This document shows, piece by piece, positions 37,140 through 48,033 of a stretch of DNA of 64,000 bases (positions are counted from its first letter, which is position 1; the number at the start of each line of letters is the position of its first letter). The DNA is from Arthrobacter sp. AZCC_0090 (GTDB lineage Bacteria > Actinomycetota > Actinomycetes > Actinomycetales > Micrococcaceae): positions 248,001-312,000 of the forward strand of contig NZ_JACHEE010000001.1 of NCBI RefSeq assembly GCF_014207375.1, given 5' to 3'. Position numbers and translations under genes: made by a program. The notes beneath the pieces are model-generated. The model did no database searches, was not told the DNA's origin, and saw nothing but the letters and a program-made list of their open reading frames with translations.

Positions 37140-38045
37140 TCAGCGGACGTTGAAGGAACGGGTATCCGTGGAGAGGTCGTTGTCGTTGGGACCCACTATG
37201 GAAACGCGCAATTCGTAGCGTCCCGCTCCGAGGCCCACAGTAAAGGTGAAAGCACCGCCTTGTCCCGGCACGGTCAACGCGGTGGTCTGACCCGACAGGT
37301 ACGATGTCTTCTCGCCGCTTGAGTTCTCGCGGAGGATCTGCCAATGCAGTTTCTTCGAGGGGTCCGTGCTGCGCCCATTGAACTTGACTGGACCGGCAGG
37401 CAGAGTCAGATCCTCCTGCGGGTCAATGATCCAGACAGGTGCCACCATAGTCGCGTCCCGGACCATCGGATCACCCAGCTTGACCTGACCGAACGCCATG
37501 TAGTCCGTGTGCCCGTCTACCAGGATGGTCACCTTGATCAGCTGTCCGGAGTCGATCAAGCCTGAACTCGCCGCAGCGGCAGTGGCGGTGTAAACGAGTT
37601 GCTGGACCGCTCGCTGCGCCATTCCGGCGTCGAGGTTGGAATTGAACGCGTCGCGGGAGATGTCGACCGTGACCACGTTCTTTCCGGAAATCGAGGTCGC
37701 AAGGTTGCTCGGATTTTGCCATGGCGTGAAGAAATCGTGATCCAACGGCTTCTGGGACATCATGATTCGCAGCGCGGTGGTGATGGGGTTCTCGTTACCT
37801 GGGTTGTCACGGAATTCGCGGTACAGGAAGATATCCGTGTCGCTTCGTCCGATCCAGTACACCGGAATCTTGTTTGACGCCTGAGTTGTCTCAAGCGGCG
37901 CATTGGTAGCGGGTGCCGCCTGCAGGGCGGCGGTCGGGTTGGGGAGCGGCGTCGTCGATGCCTGTTCCGAACGGTCGGCAACACAACCCGAAAGAAACAA
38001 GGCAGCCGTCAGCGCGGTCACAAGCATGGCGGAACGTCTCCGCAT
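37140..38045 (-). CDS. Lipoprotein with GerMN and Gmad2 domains
   Basis: Predicted membrane-anchored lipoprotein of 301 residues. The signal peptide ends with LFLSGC (Cys21). After a Thr/Ala/Pro-rich linker comes a GerMN domain (about residues 60-180: IPVYWIGRSDTDIFLYREF, VDISRDAFNSNLDAGM, AVQQLVYTATA) and a C-terminal immunoglobulin-like Gmad2 domain. GerMN occurs in sporulation proteins and in actinobacterial lipoproteins next to envelope regulators (LpqB). Role here unknown; cell-surface sensing or assembly is an inference. Confidence 0.85.
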   Translation of the reverse strand: MRRRSAMLVTALTAALFLSGCVADRSEQASTTPLPNPTAALQAAPATNAPLETTQASNKIPVYWIGRSDTDIFLYREFRDNPGNENPITTALRIMMSQKPLDHDFFTPWQNPSNLATSISGKNVVTVDISRDAFNSNLDAGMAQRAVQQLVYTATAAAASSGLIDSGQLIKVTILVDGHTDYMAFGQVKLGDPMVRDATMVAPVWIIDPQEDLTLPAGPVKFNGRSTDPSKKLHWQILRENSSGEKTSYLSGQTTALTVPGQGGAFTFTVGLGAGRYELRVSIVGPNDNDLSTDTRSFNVR

Positions 38046-38450
38046 GCGTGTGTCCTGTGGAATGCCGGCTGGCCTGGTAATAGTTGGAATCCTGCTCGTG
38101 TTCGGCCCGCTGTCAGGCGGGGAGTCATGCGCCCGCGGACCGGACGCAGGGCATTTTTGCCCATAAATCAGCTTGTCATAGTCCCTGCCGCGCTGACTGG
38201 CGTTTCGATACCCGGGCGGGCAACTGCAATGCTATTGATACGAGGTCGATGCGGAGTTGATACAAAAGACGTTGGAATTGGCGGCCTGCGGCCCTGCCGC
38301 GGGATTGTCTGGAACCATGCCGGACAATGGCTAGCGTAGGATTGAAAGCAATCCGAGGCCCGCGATCCTGCGCCCATCCAGCGAACGGACATCGGAGTAA
38401 ATCGATGGACATCACCAAGCCGGAGGAGCACAGGCCACAAGGCCAGCACT
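38046..38450. other. 405-base region upstream of phoH
   Basis: Holds the divergent promoters of the GerMN lipoprotein and phoH. I see no RNA gene. A short frame starting at ATG 38405 (GGAG at 38394-38397) runs 29 codons to TGA 38492-38494, overlapping the phoH start, and may be an upstream coupling frame. Confidence 0.5.
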
Positions 38451-38494
38451 ATGACAGAATCATTGAACGGGCGGCCCAGGGCCGGCAGTGTTGA
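38405..38494 (+). other. Possible short upstream frame overlapping phoH start
   Basis: 29 codons beginning MDITKPEEHRPQ, with a ribosome site 7 bases ahead. It is too short to judge by coding pattern; it may be chance. Confidence 0.25.
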
Positions 38495-39539
38495 CACAGG
38501 TCCGGCCGAGTTTCCGCACTCAGTCCCAGGCGCCCGCACGGAAGTTGTTGTCTTCGACAACTCTGATCAGATGGTTCAGACCCTTGGCAGCCATGACGAG
38601 GCACTGCGCTACATCGAAGCCCAGTTCCCCGGCGTCGACTTTCATGTGCGTGGCAACGAACTTTCCTTCAGCGGTCCGTCCGGCGATGTTCCCCGGATCA
38701 TGCGACTCCTGGAAGAAGTCCGCGGCTTGGTCGGCAAGGGGACCGTTATCACCCCGGACGTGCTCCAGCAGCTCGTTTCCTTGTTGCGCAGCCAGTCCCT
38801 TCAGAATCCCGTGGAAGTGCTGACCCACAACATTCTTTCCAGTCGCGGACGCACCATTCGCCCCAAAACGCTGAACCAGAAGAGCTACGTTGACGCCATA
38901 GACGACAACACGGTGATCTTCGGGATCGGCCCGGCGGGCACCGGTAAGACGTACCTGGCAATGGCCAAGGCAGTGCAGGCACTCCAGCTCAAGGAAGTCA
39001 GCCGCATCATCCTCACCCGGCCCGCCGTCGAGGCGGGGGAGCGCCTCGGCTTTTTGCCGGGAACGCTGAGCGACAAGATCGATCCATATTTGCGTCCTTT
39101 GTACGACGCCTTGCACGACATGATGGACCCCGAGTCGATCCCGCGCCTCATGGCTGCCGGAACAATTGAGGTGGCGCCGCTTGCCTACATGCGCGGCCGC
39201 ACGCTCAACGATGCATTCATCATCCTCGATGAGGCCCAGAACACCACTGCGGAACAGATGAAGATGTTCCTCACGCGGCTTGGTTTTGGTTCCAAGATGG
39301 TCGTCACGGGGGACATCACCCAGGTGGACTTGCCCTTCGGCGCCACGTCGGGCCTGCGTATCGTCCAGGAAATCCTCACTGGGATCGACGGCGTGAACTT
39401 TACGATGTTGGACGCTTCCGACGTCGTCAGGCACCGGCTGGTCGCGGATATTGTGTCCGCTTACAGCATTTGGGACGAAAAGCACCGGGTGCGTGCACAG
39501 CACGCGGCCGCGCACGACAAGCGGGGAGAACGCAGATGA
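38451..39539 (+). CDS. phoH: PhoH family ATPase
   Basis: P-loop ATPase of the PhoH/PhoH2 group with probable RNA-related activity, 362 residues. An N-terminal small domain is followed by Walker [15 protein letters not shown] (about residue 160), Walker [11 protein letters not shown] and [10 protein letters not shown]. It overlaps ybeY by 4 bases (ATGA). The phoH-ybeY-CBS protein-era order is conserved in actinobacteria. Confidence 0.94.
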   Translation: MTESLNGRPRAGSVDTGPAEFPHSVPGARTEVVVFDNSDQMVQTLGSHDEALRYIEAQFPGVDFHVRGNELSFSGPSGDVPRIMRLLEEVRGLVGKGTVITPDVLQQLVSLLRSQSLQNPVEVLTHNILSSRGRTIRPKTLNQKSYVDAIDDNTVIFGIGPAGTGKTYLAMAKAVQALQLKEVSRIILTRPAVEAGERLGFLPGTLSDKIDPYLRPLYDALHDMMDPESIPRLMAAGTIEVAPLAYMRGRTLNDAFIILDEAQNTTAEQMKMFLTRLGFGSKMVVTGDITQVDLPFGATSGLRIVQEILTGIDGVNFTMLDASDVVRHRLVADIVSAYSIWDEKHRVRAQHAAAHDKRGERR

Positions 39540-40009
39540 GCATCGAGGTCAACAACGAGTCCGGAGTCCAGGTGGACGAGGCACAATTGGTGACGCTTTC
39601 GCGTTTCGTCTTTGAACGGCTCTACATCCACCCCCAGGCTGAACTTTCCATCCTCCTGGTGGACGAACCTGCCATGGAAAAGCTCCACATCGAGCTCATG
39701 GACGAGCCGGGGGCAACCGATGTCCTCTCGGTTCCCATGGATGAGCTGACGCCGGGAACACCGGGTAAGCCGACGCCGCAGGGCATGCTGGGCGACATTG
39801 CCATCTGCCCGCAAGTGGCCGAGGCCCAAGCGCGCAACGCCGGTCATTCAACCCAGGATGAAATGCTCCTGCTGTGTACGCACGGAATCCTCCACCTCCT
39901 CGGTTTCGATCACGCTGAGCCGGAAGAGAAGGCGGAAATGTTCGGCCTCCAGCGTGAGCTGCTGTCCGCGTTCCTCGGCAAGGACGCCCCCATGGAGACC
40001 ATGCAGTGA
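39536..40009 (+). CDS. ybeY: Endoribonuclease YbeY
   Basis: Zinc endoribonuclease for 16S rRNA 3' processing and ribosome quality control, 157 residues. The signature metal site HGILHLLGFDHAE (HGxLHLxGYDH type) is near residue 120, with GDIAIC ahead. ATG overlaps the phoH stop and the end overlaps the next gene by 4 bases, showing tight coupling. Confidence 0.95.
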   Translation: MSIEVNNESGVQVDEAQLVTLSRFVFERLYIHPQAELSILLVDEPAMEKLHIELMDEPGATDVLSVPMDELTPGTPGKPTPQGMLGDIAICPQVAEAQARNAGHSTQDEMLLLCTHGILHLLGFDHAEPEEKAEMFGLQRELLSAFLGKDAPMETMQ

Positions 40010-41337
40010 CCTCACTCATCCTGGTCGGCATGGCGTTGGTGTTCCTCAGCTTCGTCGCCTTGCTGACTGCGGCGGAGGCTGCCTTTACCTTCCTGCCGCG
40101 GCATGGGGCAGAACAAGCCATCGTCAAGAGCCGAGGGAATTCGCTTCGTAGTATCCTCGCCCAACCTATCGCCCACATACGCGCTCTGCGCTTCTGGCGG
40201 GTCTGGTTCGAGATGGCGGCAGCAGTGGCTGTCGCTGTGGTCATGCACAGTCTCCTCGACAACGTTTGGCTTGCCGGACTGGCAGCGACGGGCATCATGG
40301 CCGTCATCGGTTTCGTGTTGGTGGGCGTCTCGCCTCGTCAACTTGGGCGCGCCCACTCAGGCGGCGTGGTCCGCTTCTCAGCCCCGCTCATCAGGTTCCT
40401 GTGCTGGGTCCTGGGGCCCATTCCGGGCTGGCTCGTAGCGATCGGAAGCACGGTAGCCCCTGGTGCTCCGAGCGGCGATGAAGCGTTCTTCAGCGAGGAA
40501 GAATTCCGTGAGCTCGTCGACAGGGCAACGGAATCGGACATGATTGAGGACAGCGAGGCCGAACTCATTCAGTCGGTCTTCGACTTCGGCGACACCTTGG
40601 TCCGCTCGGTGATGGTCCCTCGAACCGACATTGTGAGCATCGAGTCGGGATCCAGCCTGGAGCAGGCCATGGCCCTTTTCCTGCGCTCCGGCTATTCAAG
40701 GATCCCCGTTATCGGTGAGAACGCAGATCAGATCCGCGGCATTCTCTACCTGAAGGACGTCGCCGCCGCAATGCACCGTCCGGAACAACCTTCCGTACGC
40801 CCCGATGTGGACGCGATAGCCCGGGAGGCCCGTTTCGTTCCGGAATCGAAGCCTGTCAGCGACCTCCTCAGCGAGCTTCAGCAAGAATCCACGCACGTGG
40901 CTGTGGTCATTGACGAATACGGTGGCACGGCGGGACTGGTGACGCTGGAGGACCTCATTGAGGAAATCGTGGGCGAGATCGTGGACGAGTACGACTCCAC
41001 TGATGCGGAGGTCACCGACCTGGGTGATGGTACCTTCCGTGTCAGTTCACGGATGAGCATCGACGACCTCGGCGAGCTTTTCGACATTGACCTCGACGAC
41101 GACGAGGTGGACACCGTGGGCGGGCTCCTGGCCAAGACCTTGGGCAAAGTGCCTATTGTAGGCAGCGCAGTAGCGGTGGACGGGATCTCCCTCAAAGCCG
41201 ATAGGCTGGAAGGCCGGCGAAACCGGGTCAGCCATGTCATTGCGGCAGCCATTCCAAAAGAAGACACTGACCTTGAAGACCTTCTCGACGAGGCCGACAC
41301 AACGCAACAGGGAGTTCCACGTGAGCAAGCACAATAA
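40006..41337 (+). CDS. CNNM/CorC-type transporter with CBS domains (hemolysin family)
   Basis: Membrane protein of 443 residues of the UPF0053/CNNM group, members of which mediate or regulate Mg2+ efflux. A DUF21 membrane domain (several helices, residues 1-150) precedes ESDMIEDSEAELIQSVFDFGD, two CBS domains (MVPRTDIVSIES, then VPESKPVSDLLSELQQE with DEYGGTAGLVTLEDLIEEIVGEI) and a C-terminal CorC_HlyC domain. GTG start within the ybeY stop; the end overlaps era by 17 bases. Confidence 0.9.
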   Translation: MTSLILVGMALVFLSFVALLTAAEAAFTFLPRHGAEQAIVKSRGNSLRSILAQPIAHIRALRFWRVWFEMAAAVAVAVVMHSLLDNVWLAGLAATGIMAVIGFVLVGVSPRQLGRAHSGGVVRFSAPLIRFLCWVLGPIPGWLVAIGSTVAPGAPSGDEAFFSEEEFRELVDRATESDMIEDSEAELIQSVFDFGDTLVRSVMVPRTDIVSIESGSSLEQAMALFLRSGYSRIPVIGENADQIRGILYLKDVAAAMHRPEQPSVRPDVDAIAREARFVPESKPVSDLLSELQQESTHVAVVIDEYGGTAGLVTLEDLIEEIVGEIVDEYDSTDAEVTDLGDGTFRVSSRMSIDDLGELFDIDLDDDEVDTVGGLLAKTLGKVPIVGSAVAVDGISLKADRLEGRRNRVSHVIAAAIPKEDTDLEDLLDEADTTQQGVPREQAQ

Positions 41338-42283
41338 GAAGTTCGACGCCGATCAGGACTTCGGCGGCTTCCACGCGGGTTTCTCGGTTCTTGTGGGCCG
41401 TCCGAATGCCGGCAAGTCGACCCTCACGAACGCTTTGGTTGGTCAAAAAGTGGCCATCACCTCGGCAAAGCCGCAGACCACACGGCACACGATCCGCGGC
41501 ATTGTCCATCGTGAAGACGCCCAGCTCGTCCTCGTGGACACACCGGGTTTACACCGCCCGCGCACCCTGCTTGGCAAGCGGCTCAACGATCTCGTGGCGG
41601 ACACCCTTTCCGAAGTGGATGCCATTGGTTTTTGTTTGCCGGCCAACGAGAAAATCGGCCCGGGCGACAAATACATCGCTGCGCAGTTAGCTGCCGTCGG
41701 ACGCAAGCCCGTCATCGCGATTGTCACCAAGACCGACCTCGTGGACCGTCAGGCCCTGACCGAACAGCTCCTTGCAGTCGCGGCACTGGGCCGCGAGGTG
41801 CTCGGCGAGCAAGGCTGGGCGGACATCGTTCCCGTCTCCGCAACCGACGGCTTTCAGGTCAATACCGTTGCCGACGTCCTCATTGGCCACATGCCCTCTT
41901 CGCCGCCTCTCTACCCGGACGGTGAACTCACGGATGAACCTGAGGCTGTCATGGTTGCCGAACTCATTCGCGAAGCCGCATTGGAAGGTGTCCGGGACGA
42001 GCTTCCACACTCCCTGGCTGTGGTCGTGGAGGAAATCCTGCCCCGCGAAGGCCGGTCCGAAGACAATCCACTCCTTGATGTGCGGGTCAATCTCTACGTT
42101 GAGCGCCCGTCCCAAAAAGCCATCATCATCGGTAAGGCCGGAAGCCGCTTGCGGGAGGTTGGAACCAACGCCCGTAAGGGGATCGAAGCCCTTCTGGGAA
42201 CCAAGATCTACCTCGACCTGCACGTCAAGGTGGCCAAGGATTGGCAGCGCGATCCGAAGCAACTCGTAAAGCTGGGATTCTAG
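41321..42283 (+). CDS. era: GTPase Era
   Basis: Ribosome assembly GTPase binding the 3' end of 16S rRNA, 320 residues. G1 GRPNAGKST, G2 region QTTRHTIRG, G3 DTPGL and G4 TKTDLVD are visible, then the KH domain (EILPREGRSEDNP ... VERPSQKAIIIGKAGSRLREVG). GTG at 41321 lies inside the previous gene. Function is linked to YbeY, encoded two genes upstream. Confidence 0.95.
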   Translation: MSKHNKKFDADQDFGGFHAGFSVLVGRPNAGKSTLTNALVGQKVAITSAKPQTTRHTIRGIVHREDAQLVLVDTPGLHRPRTLLGKRLNDLVADTLSEVDAIGFCLPANEKIGPGDKYIAAQLAAVGRKPVIAIVTKTDLVDRQALTEQLLAVAALGREVLGEQGWADIVPVSATDGFQVNTVADVLIGHMPSSPPLYPDGELTDEPEAVMVAELIREAALEGVRDELPHSLAVVVEEILPREGRSEDNPLLDVRVNLYVERPSQKAIIIGKAGSRLREVGTNARKGIEALLGTKIYLDLHVKVAKDWQRDPKQLVKLGF

Positions 42284-42356
42284 CCGCTGGGGATTTCCCA
42301 GTTTGGGCCCGTAAAATGGCCCGAATCCCATTTTTCGAGGAAAGGTTTAGCGCATA

Positions 42357-43937
42357 GTGCGACGTCGCGATGCACGCGTACAGGAGCCCGGCACCCTTGG
42401 TGCGCACGGCGCTGCACGCCACGGGGAAGCCCGCAGCACCCCCCGCCACATGAATGCTCCCAAGGGACTCCCGCTCTGGCTCAAGATCACCTCAGTGTCG
42501 GTGTCTGTGCTGCTCGTTGCGGGCATCGCGTTCGCCGCTTATTGGGTCATCCGGTTGCAGTCGAACATTAGCAAGGCACCTTTGACGGCAGGAGCCACGA
42601 GAACCGAGGCCGCGGCCAACGATGCCACGGACCGCTTGCAGATCCTCATTCTTGGTTCCGACACCCGGGACGGGAAAAACTCGCAATATGGTTCCGCTCA
42701 GGACTCCGCAGGCTACGGCCAGTCAGATGTGATGATGCTTCTGGACATTTCTGCGGACAACAAGAGGGTGAGCCTCACCAGCTTTCCCCGTGATCTCTTG
42801 GTAAATGTCCCGAAGTGCACTGACCCCAAAACCAACACCGTTTACGAGGCCCACAACAACGTCATGATCAACTCAGCCATGGCTGAGGCCGGCATCGGTT
42901 GCGCGGTGGACACCGTGAACAAGCTCACCGGGTTGGAGATTGACCATTTCATGATGGCTGACTTCAATGCCGTCAAGGAACTGTCCAAGGCTGTGGGCGG
43001 AGTCGACGTATGCGTGAGCGATGCTGTCTTCGACCCCGATTCCGGGCTTCGGCTCCCCAAGGGGACCTCGAAAGTCGAAGGCGAGCAGGCCTTGGCCTTC
43101 TTGCGGACCCGCCACGGTTTTGGTGATGGAAGCGACCTCGGGCGCATCCAGGCACAGCAGGGGTTCCTTTCCTCGCTGACCCGCAAAGTCAAGGCTGATG
43201 GCACGCTCAGCAATCCGCAGAGCCTGCTTTCGATCGCCGACGTCGTCACGAAGAACCTCACCGTGGATGACGGCTTGGCCTCCGTCCAGTCGCTCCTGAC
43301 GATCGGGACCCGACTCAAAGACATTGACTTGTCCAAGGTGGCCTTCGTTTCGGTCCCCACCCAGCCCGCCGCCGTCGACATCAACCGGCTCGAACTGGTC
43401 CAACCGCAGGCCACGCAGTTGTTTTCTGCCATGCGAGCGAACCTGGACCTGACCAACCCGGGCGCGACGGCAGCTCCGTCTCCGAGCGCTTCGCCTGCTC
43501 CGACGACGGCACCCTCGTCCGGGGCTGCAGCGCCGGCTCCCAGTTCTCCTGCCGCCCCCGCCTACAACAAGGCGCTCCAAGCAGTGACTGTAGCCGACGG
43601 TTCGGGCGTCGCGTCGCGAGGCCAGGAACTCACTGCCGCGCTCATTGGCGGCGGTTTCACCAAAGCCGGCCATTTCTTGGCCGCGTCTGCATCCAAGACG
43701 GTCGTCTACTACGGGACCGGATATGCCGACGTTGCGCCGGACGTTGCCAACCTGCTGGGCATTCCCGCAGCACAAATCGAGCCGTCTCCGGGCATCGTCG
43801 GAGTCCAGGTATACGTGGGCACCGACTTCACGACGGGAACAAAATTTGGAATGGTTTCCGTTCCGGCCGACGTCGTCAAGCAGACCGCAGGCGACGTAAA
43901 GTGCCAGACCGTCAATCCCTACCTCATCACCCAGTAG
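42357..43937 (+). CDS. LytR-CpsA-Psr family cell-wall ligase
   Basis: LCP enzymes transfer lipid-linked polymers (teichoic acids, arabinogalactan, capsule) onto peptidoglycan outside the membrane. The 526-residue protein has an N-terminal cytoplasmic tail, one helix (WLKITSVSVSVLLVAGIAFAAYW), the LCP domain (ILILGSDTRDG, DVMMLLDIS, LTSFPRDLLVNVP, LAFLRTRHGF) and, after an Ala/Pro/Ser-rich linker, a C-terminal LytR_C domain (AVTVADGSGVASRGQEL). GTG start at 42357 after AGGAAAGG. Confidence 0.92.
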   Translation: MRRRDARVQEPGTLGAHGAARHGEARSTPRHMNAPKGLPLWLKITSVSVSVLLVAGIAFAAYWVIRLQSNISKAPLTAGATRTEAAANDATDRLQILILGSDTRDGKNSQYGSAQDSAGYGQSDVMMLLDISADNKRVSLTSFPRDLLVNVPKCTDPKTNTVYEAHNNVMINSAMAEAGIGCAVDTVNKLTGLEIDHFMMADFNAVKELSKAVGGVDVCVSDAVFDPDSGLRLPKGTSKVEGEQALAFLRTRHGFGDGSDLGRIQAQQGFLSSLTRKVKADGTLSNPQSLLSIADVVTKNLTVDDGLASVQSLLTIGTRLKDIDLSKVAFVSVPTQPAAVDINRLELVQPQATQLFSAMRANLDLTNPGATAAPSPSASPAPTTAPSSGAAAPAPSSPAAPAYNKALQAVTVADGSGVASRGQELTAALIGGGFTKAGHFLAASASKTVVYYGTGYADVAPDVANLLGIPAAQIEPSPGIVGVQVYVGTDFTTGTKFGMVSVPADVVKQTAGDVKCQTVNPYLITQ

Positions 43938-43950
43938 CCAAGCACGAAAG

Positions 43951-43993
43951 CGAAGGGAGCGGGGACCACAGCCTGTGGTTCCCGCTCCCTTCG
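43951..43993. terminator. Bidirectional terminator between LCP gene and M13 peptidase
   Basis: CGAAGGGAGCGGGGACCACA (43951-43970) pairs with TGTGGTTCCCGCTCCCTTCG (43974-43993), one G-T mismatch. It lies between convergent genes. Confidence 0.85.
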
Positions 43994-44006
43994 TTTGTGT
44001 CGCTAG

Positions 44007-45959
44007 TTACCAAATACTGACGCGGTCCTCCGGTGACAACCACATCCCGTCCCCGGCTTCGACGGCGAACGCCTCGTGGAATGAGTCCAGGTTTTTGGCG
44101 ATGGCGTTCGTGCGGAACTCGTTGGGGGAGTGCGGGTCCGTAGCGACGCGCCGGATGGCTTCCTCGGGCCGGATGACTTGGCGCCAGCCCGCAGCCCAAG
44201 ACATGAAGAAGCGCTGCTGGCCGCTGAGGCCCTCCAAGACGGGTGGTTCCGCACCGTCAAGGCTCAGAAGGTATGCCTTGTATGCGATGGTCAGGCCTCC
44301 CAGGTCGCCGATGTTTTCGCCCAGCGTGAGCTTCCCGTTGACCTTATGCTCGGGAGCCGCATACGGCGCAAGGGCGTCGAATTGGGCCACGAGCTTGGCC
44401 GCCAGTCTTTCGAAGGCCGTGCGGTCTTCCTCGCTCCACCAGTTCCGCAGCGCGCCGGTCCCATCAAACTTGGAGCCCTGATCGTCGAAACCATGGCCGA
44501 TCTCATGTCCGATGATGGCACCGATTCCGCCGTAGTTGACGGCGTCGTCAGCCTCCGCCGTGAAGAAGGGCGGCTGCAGGATGGCAGCGGGGAAAACAAT
44601 CTCGTTCAGCATCGGGTGGTAGTAGGCGTTGACAGTCTGCGGGGTCATGAGCCACTTGTTCAAATCAACCGGCTTACCGATCTCATCAAGATGGCGGTCG
44701 ACGTCGGCGTCATGCGCCCGCTCGACGTTCCCCAGCAGATCAGTCGGGTCAATGTCGACCGCGGAGTAGTCGATCCACTTATCCGGGAACCCAATCTTGG
44801 GCCGGAAGGCCTCGAGCTTCTTCAGGGCTTCCACCTTGGTGTCTTCGCCCATCCAATCGAGGTCAGTGATGCTCTGGCGGTACGCCCCGATCAGTTTGGC
44901 AACCAGCGTCTGCATCCTCGCCTTGTAACCCTCGGGGAAGTGGCGCTCCACATAGATCTGTCCTACCGCCTCTCCGAGGCCGGCTTCGACGACGGCGACT
45001 CCACGCTTCCAGCGGTCCTTGTTCTGCGGAGTGCCGCTGAGGGTGGTGCCATAGAAATCGAAGTTTGCATCAACGAAGGCTGACGACAGATAGGGGGCGG
45101 CAGCATTGAGCACCCGCAAAGCCAACCATTCCTGCCAGGTGGCAAGAGGCTCGGACTCGACAAGGGCGGCCGCACCGGTGAAGAAATCGGGCGTGCTCAC
45201 CACCAGCTCGGTGAATTTGTCGCCCTCAATCCGTGCGGCGTCGAACCATGCGTCCAAGAGGGGGAACAGTTCCCGCCCTTCATCCGCAGTCTTGAGGTTG
45301 TAGGTCTTCTGAGGGTCCCGGAGGGTCACGTTGTCCCAGTGGTGCGAGGCCAGGGCCTTCTCGAAGGCGACGATGCGCGCCGCCGCTGCGTCGGCGTCGG
45401 GAATGCCTGCCAGGCGGAAGAGTTTGGCGACGTACTTGCCATAAGCACTGACGATCGGCTCGAACTTCTCGTCCCGGTAGTAGGATTCGTCGGGAAGCCC
45501 CAGGCCGCCCTGGCCGATGTACAACACGATCCGGTCCGGGTTCCCGGCGTCGGGCGCAGGGTAGATGGAGAAAAGGCCGGAAACATCGGAGCGGAACAGC
45601 CGCCCTGTCAGGGCAACAACCTCTGCGGGCGAAGCGGTGGCAAAGACCTCATCGATCCGGGCGCGGATGGGTTCCATGCCTTTGGCCTCTGTGGCATCCT
45701 CGTCCATGAAGCTGTTGTAGAGCTCACCGACTTTGCGCTCGATTCCACTCGCGTCCTCGCCCTTTGCGGCCGCCTCTTCGATGATCGCTTTGACTGCCAA
45801 CTCAGCGCCATCGCGCAGTGCAGTGAAGGTTCCCTCCAGCGCACGGTCGTCCGGAATGACGGTCGACTTCAGCCACGCGCCATTGACGTGCTGGTAGAGG
45901 TCGTCCTGCGGCCGAACGCCTTCATCGATGTTGGACAGTGTGATCCCCGACTGTGGCAC
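44007..45959 (-). CDS. M13 family metallopeptidase (neprilysin/PepO-like)
   Basis: Zinc endopeptidase cutting oligopeptides, 650 residues. The HEXXH site is HEIGH in IGAIIGHEIGHGFDDQGS, the third zinc ligand lies in ENIGDLGG, and VNAYYHPMLNEIVFPAAILQPPFF is the substrate-binding N-A-Y-Y type motif. The C-terminal end ...W completes the family pattern. No signal peptide is seen, as in other bacterial PepO enzymes that are cytosolic. GTG at 45959 with AAGGAG 5 bases ahead is preferred to an upstream in-frame start at 45998. Confidence 0.93.
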   Translation of the reverse strand: MPQSGITLSNIDEGVRPQDDLYQHVNGAWLKSTVIPDDRALEGTFTALRDGAELAVKAIIEEAAAKGEDASGIERKVGELYNSFMDEDATEAKGMEPIRARIDEVFATASPAEVVALTGRLFRSDVSGLFSIYPAPDAGNPDRIVLYIGQGGLGLPDESYYRDEKFEPIVSAYGKYVAKLFRLAGIPDADAAAARIVAFEKALASHHWDNVTLRDPQKTYNLKTADEGRELFPLLDAWFDAARIEGDKFTELVVSTPDFFTGAAALVESEPLATWQEWLALRVLNAAAPYLSSAFVDANFDFYGTTLSGTPQNKDRWKRGVAVVEAGLGEAVGQIYVERHFPEGYKARMQTLVAKLIGAYRQSITDLDWMGEDTKVEALKKLEAFRPKIGFPDKWIDYSAVDIDPTDLLGNVERAHDADVDRHLDEIGKPVDLNKWLMTPQTVNAYYHPMLNEIVFPAAILQPPFFTAEADDAVNYGGIGAIIGHEIGHGFDDQGSKFDGTGALRNWWSEEDRTAFERLAAKLVAQFDALAPYAAPEHKVNGKLTLGENIGDLGGLTIAYKAYLLSLDGAEPPVLEGLSGQQRFFMSWAAGWRQVIRPEEAIRRVATDPHSPNEFRTNAIAKNLDSFHEAFAVEAGDGMWLSPEDRVSIW

Positions 45960-46071
45960 AAGAACTCCTTCGGACGACGAGCGGATCCGGCTCACCACCG
46001 TAACCGCGTCTGCATAGTGGACGTTGCTTCAGGTATTGCATTGCCATCATACGCACCCGTGTTACTGTGAA

Positions 46072-46137
46072 ATGGTGCGTGCAGGAATGCTTCTCCTTAG
46101 CTGCCGCGGCGGGGCCTCGAAAGCGAATTTTCGCTAG
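46072..46137 (+). CDS. Leucine-containing leader peptide of leuA (21 residues)
   Basis: Short frame with product MVRAGMLLLSCRGGASKANFR (stop 46135-46137); GTG at 46075 is an alternative start. Three leucine codons (CTT CTC CTT) are followed by CRGG. The DNA around the core (CTTAGCTGCCGC) closely matches the leuS leader (CTTAGCTAGCCGC). Hairpin GGCCT/AGGCC with AGCGAA/TTCGCT (46113-46140) covers the end of the frame, and AATCTT/AAGATT (46173-46189) follows. Ribosome stalling on leucine codons is the likely control of leuA. Confidence 0.7.
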   Translation: MVRAGMLLLSCRGGASKANFR

Positions 46138-46140
46138 GCC
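46113..46140 (+). promoter_or_regulatory. Hairpin at the end of the leuA leader
   Basis: Nested arms GGCCT(46113-46117)/AGGCC(46136-46140) and AGCGAA(46122-46127)/TTCGCT(46130-46135), with a 4-base bulge on the left, fold over the last codons of the leader peptide. Confidence 0.55.
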
Positions 46141-46191
46141 AACCCTCGCTGCGGAGTTAGCTGTGCCCGGCCAATCTTCCTTCAAGATTAA

Positions 46192-47949
<1,758 letters not shown>

Positions 47950-47957
47950 CCATTTTG

Positions 47958-47989
47958 CCGTGCGGTGCCGTCAACACGGCGCCGCACGG
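47958..47989 (+). terminator. Hairpin after leuA
   Basis: CCGTGCGG (47958-47965) pairs with CCGCACGG (47982-47989) with an inner TGCCGT/ACGGCG. No T-run follows, so strength is uncertain. Confidence 0.5.
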
Positions 47990-48033
47990 CTGCGCCGCAC
48001 TCGAGAACGCCCGGTGTGGTGCGAAGATTAACT

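Noticed and set aside
38160..38340. Possible small RNA gene upstream of phoH
   Set aside because: Only a few imperfect repeats; no terminator or recognised RNA motif.
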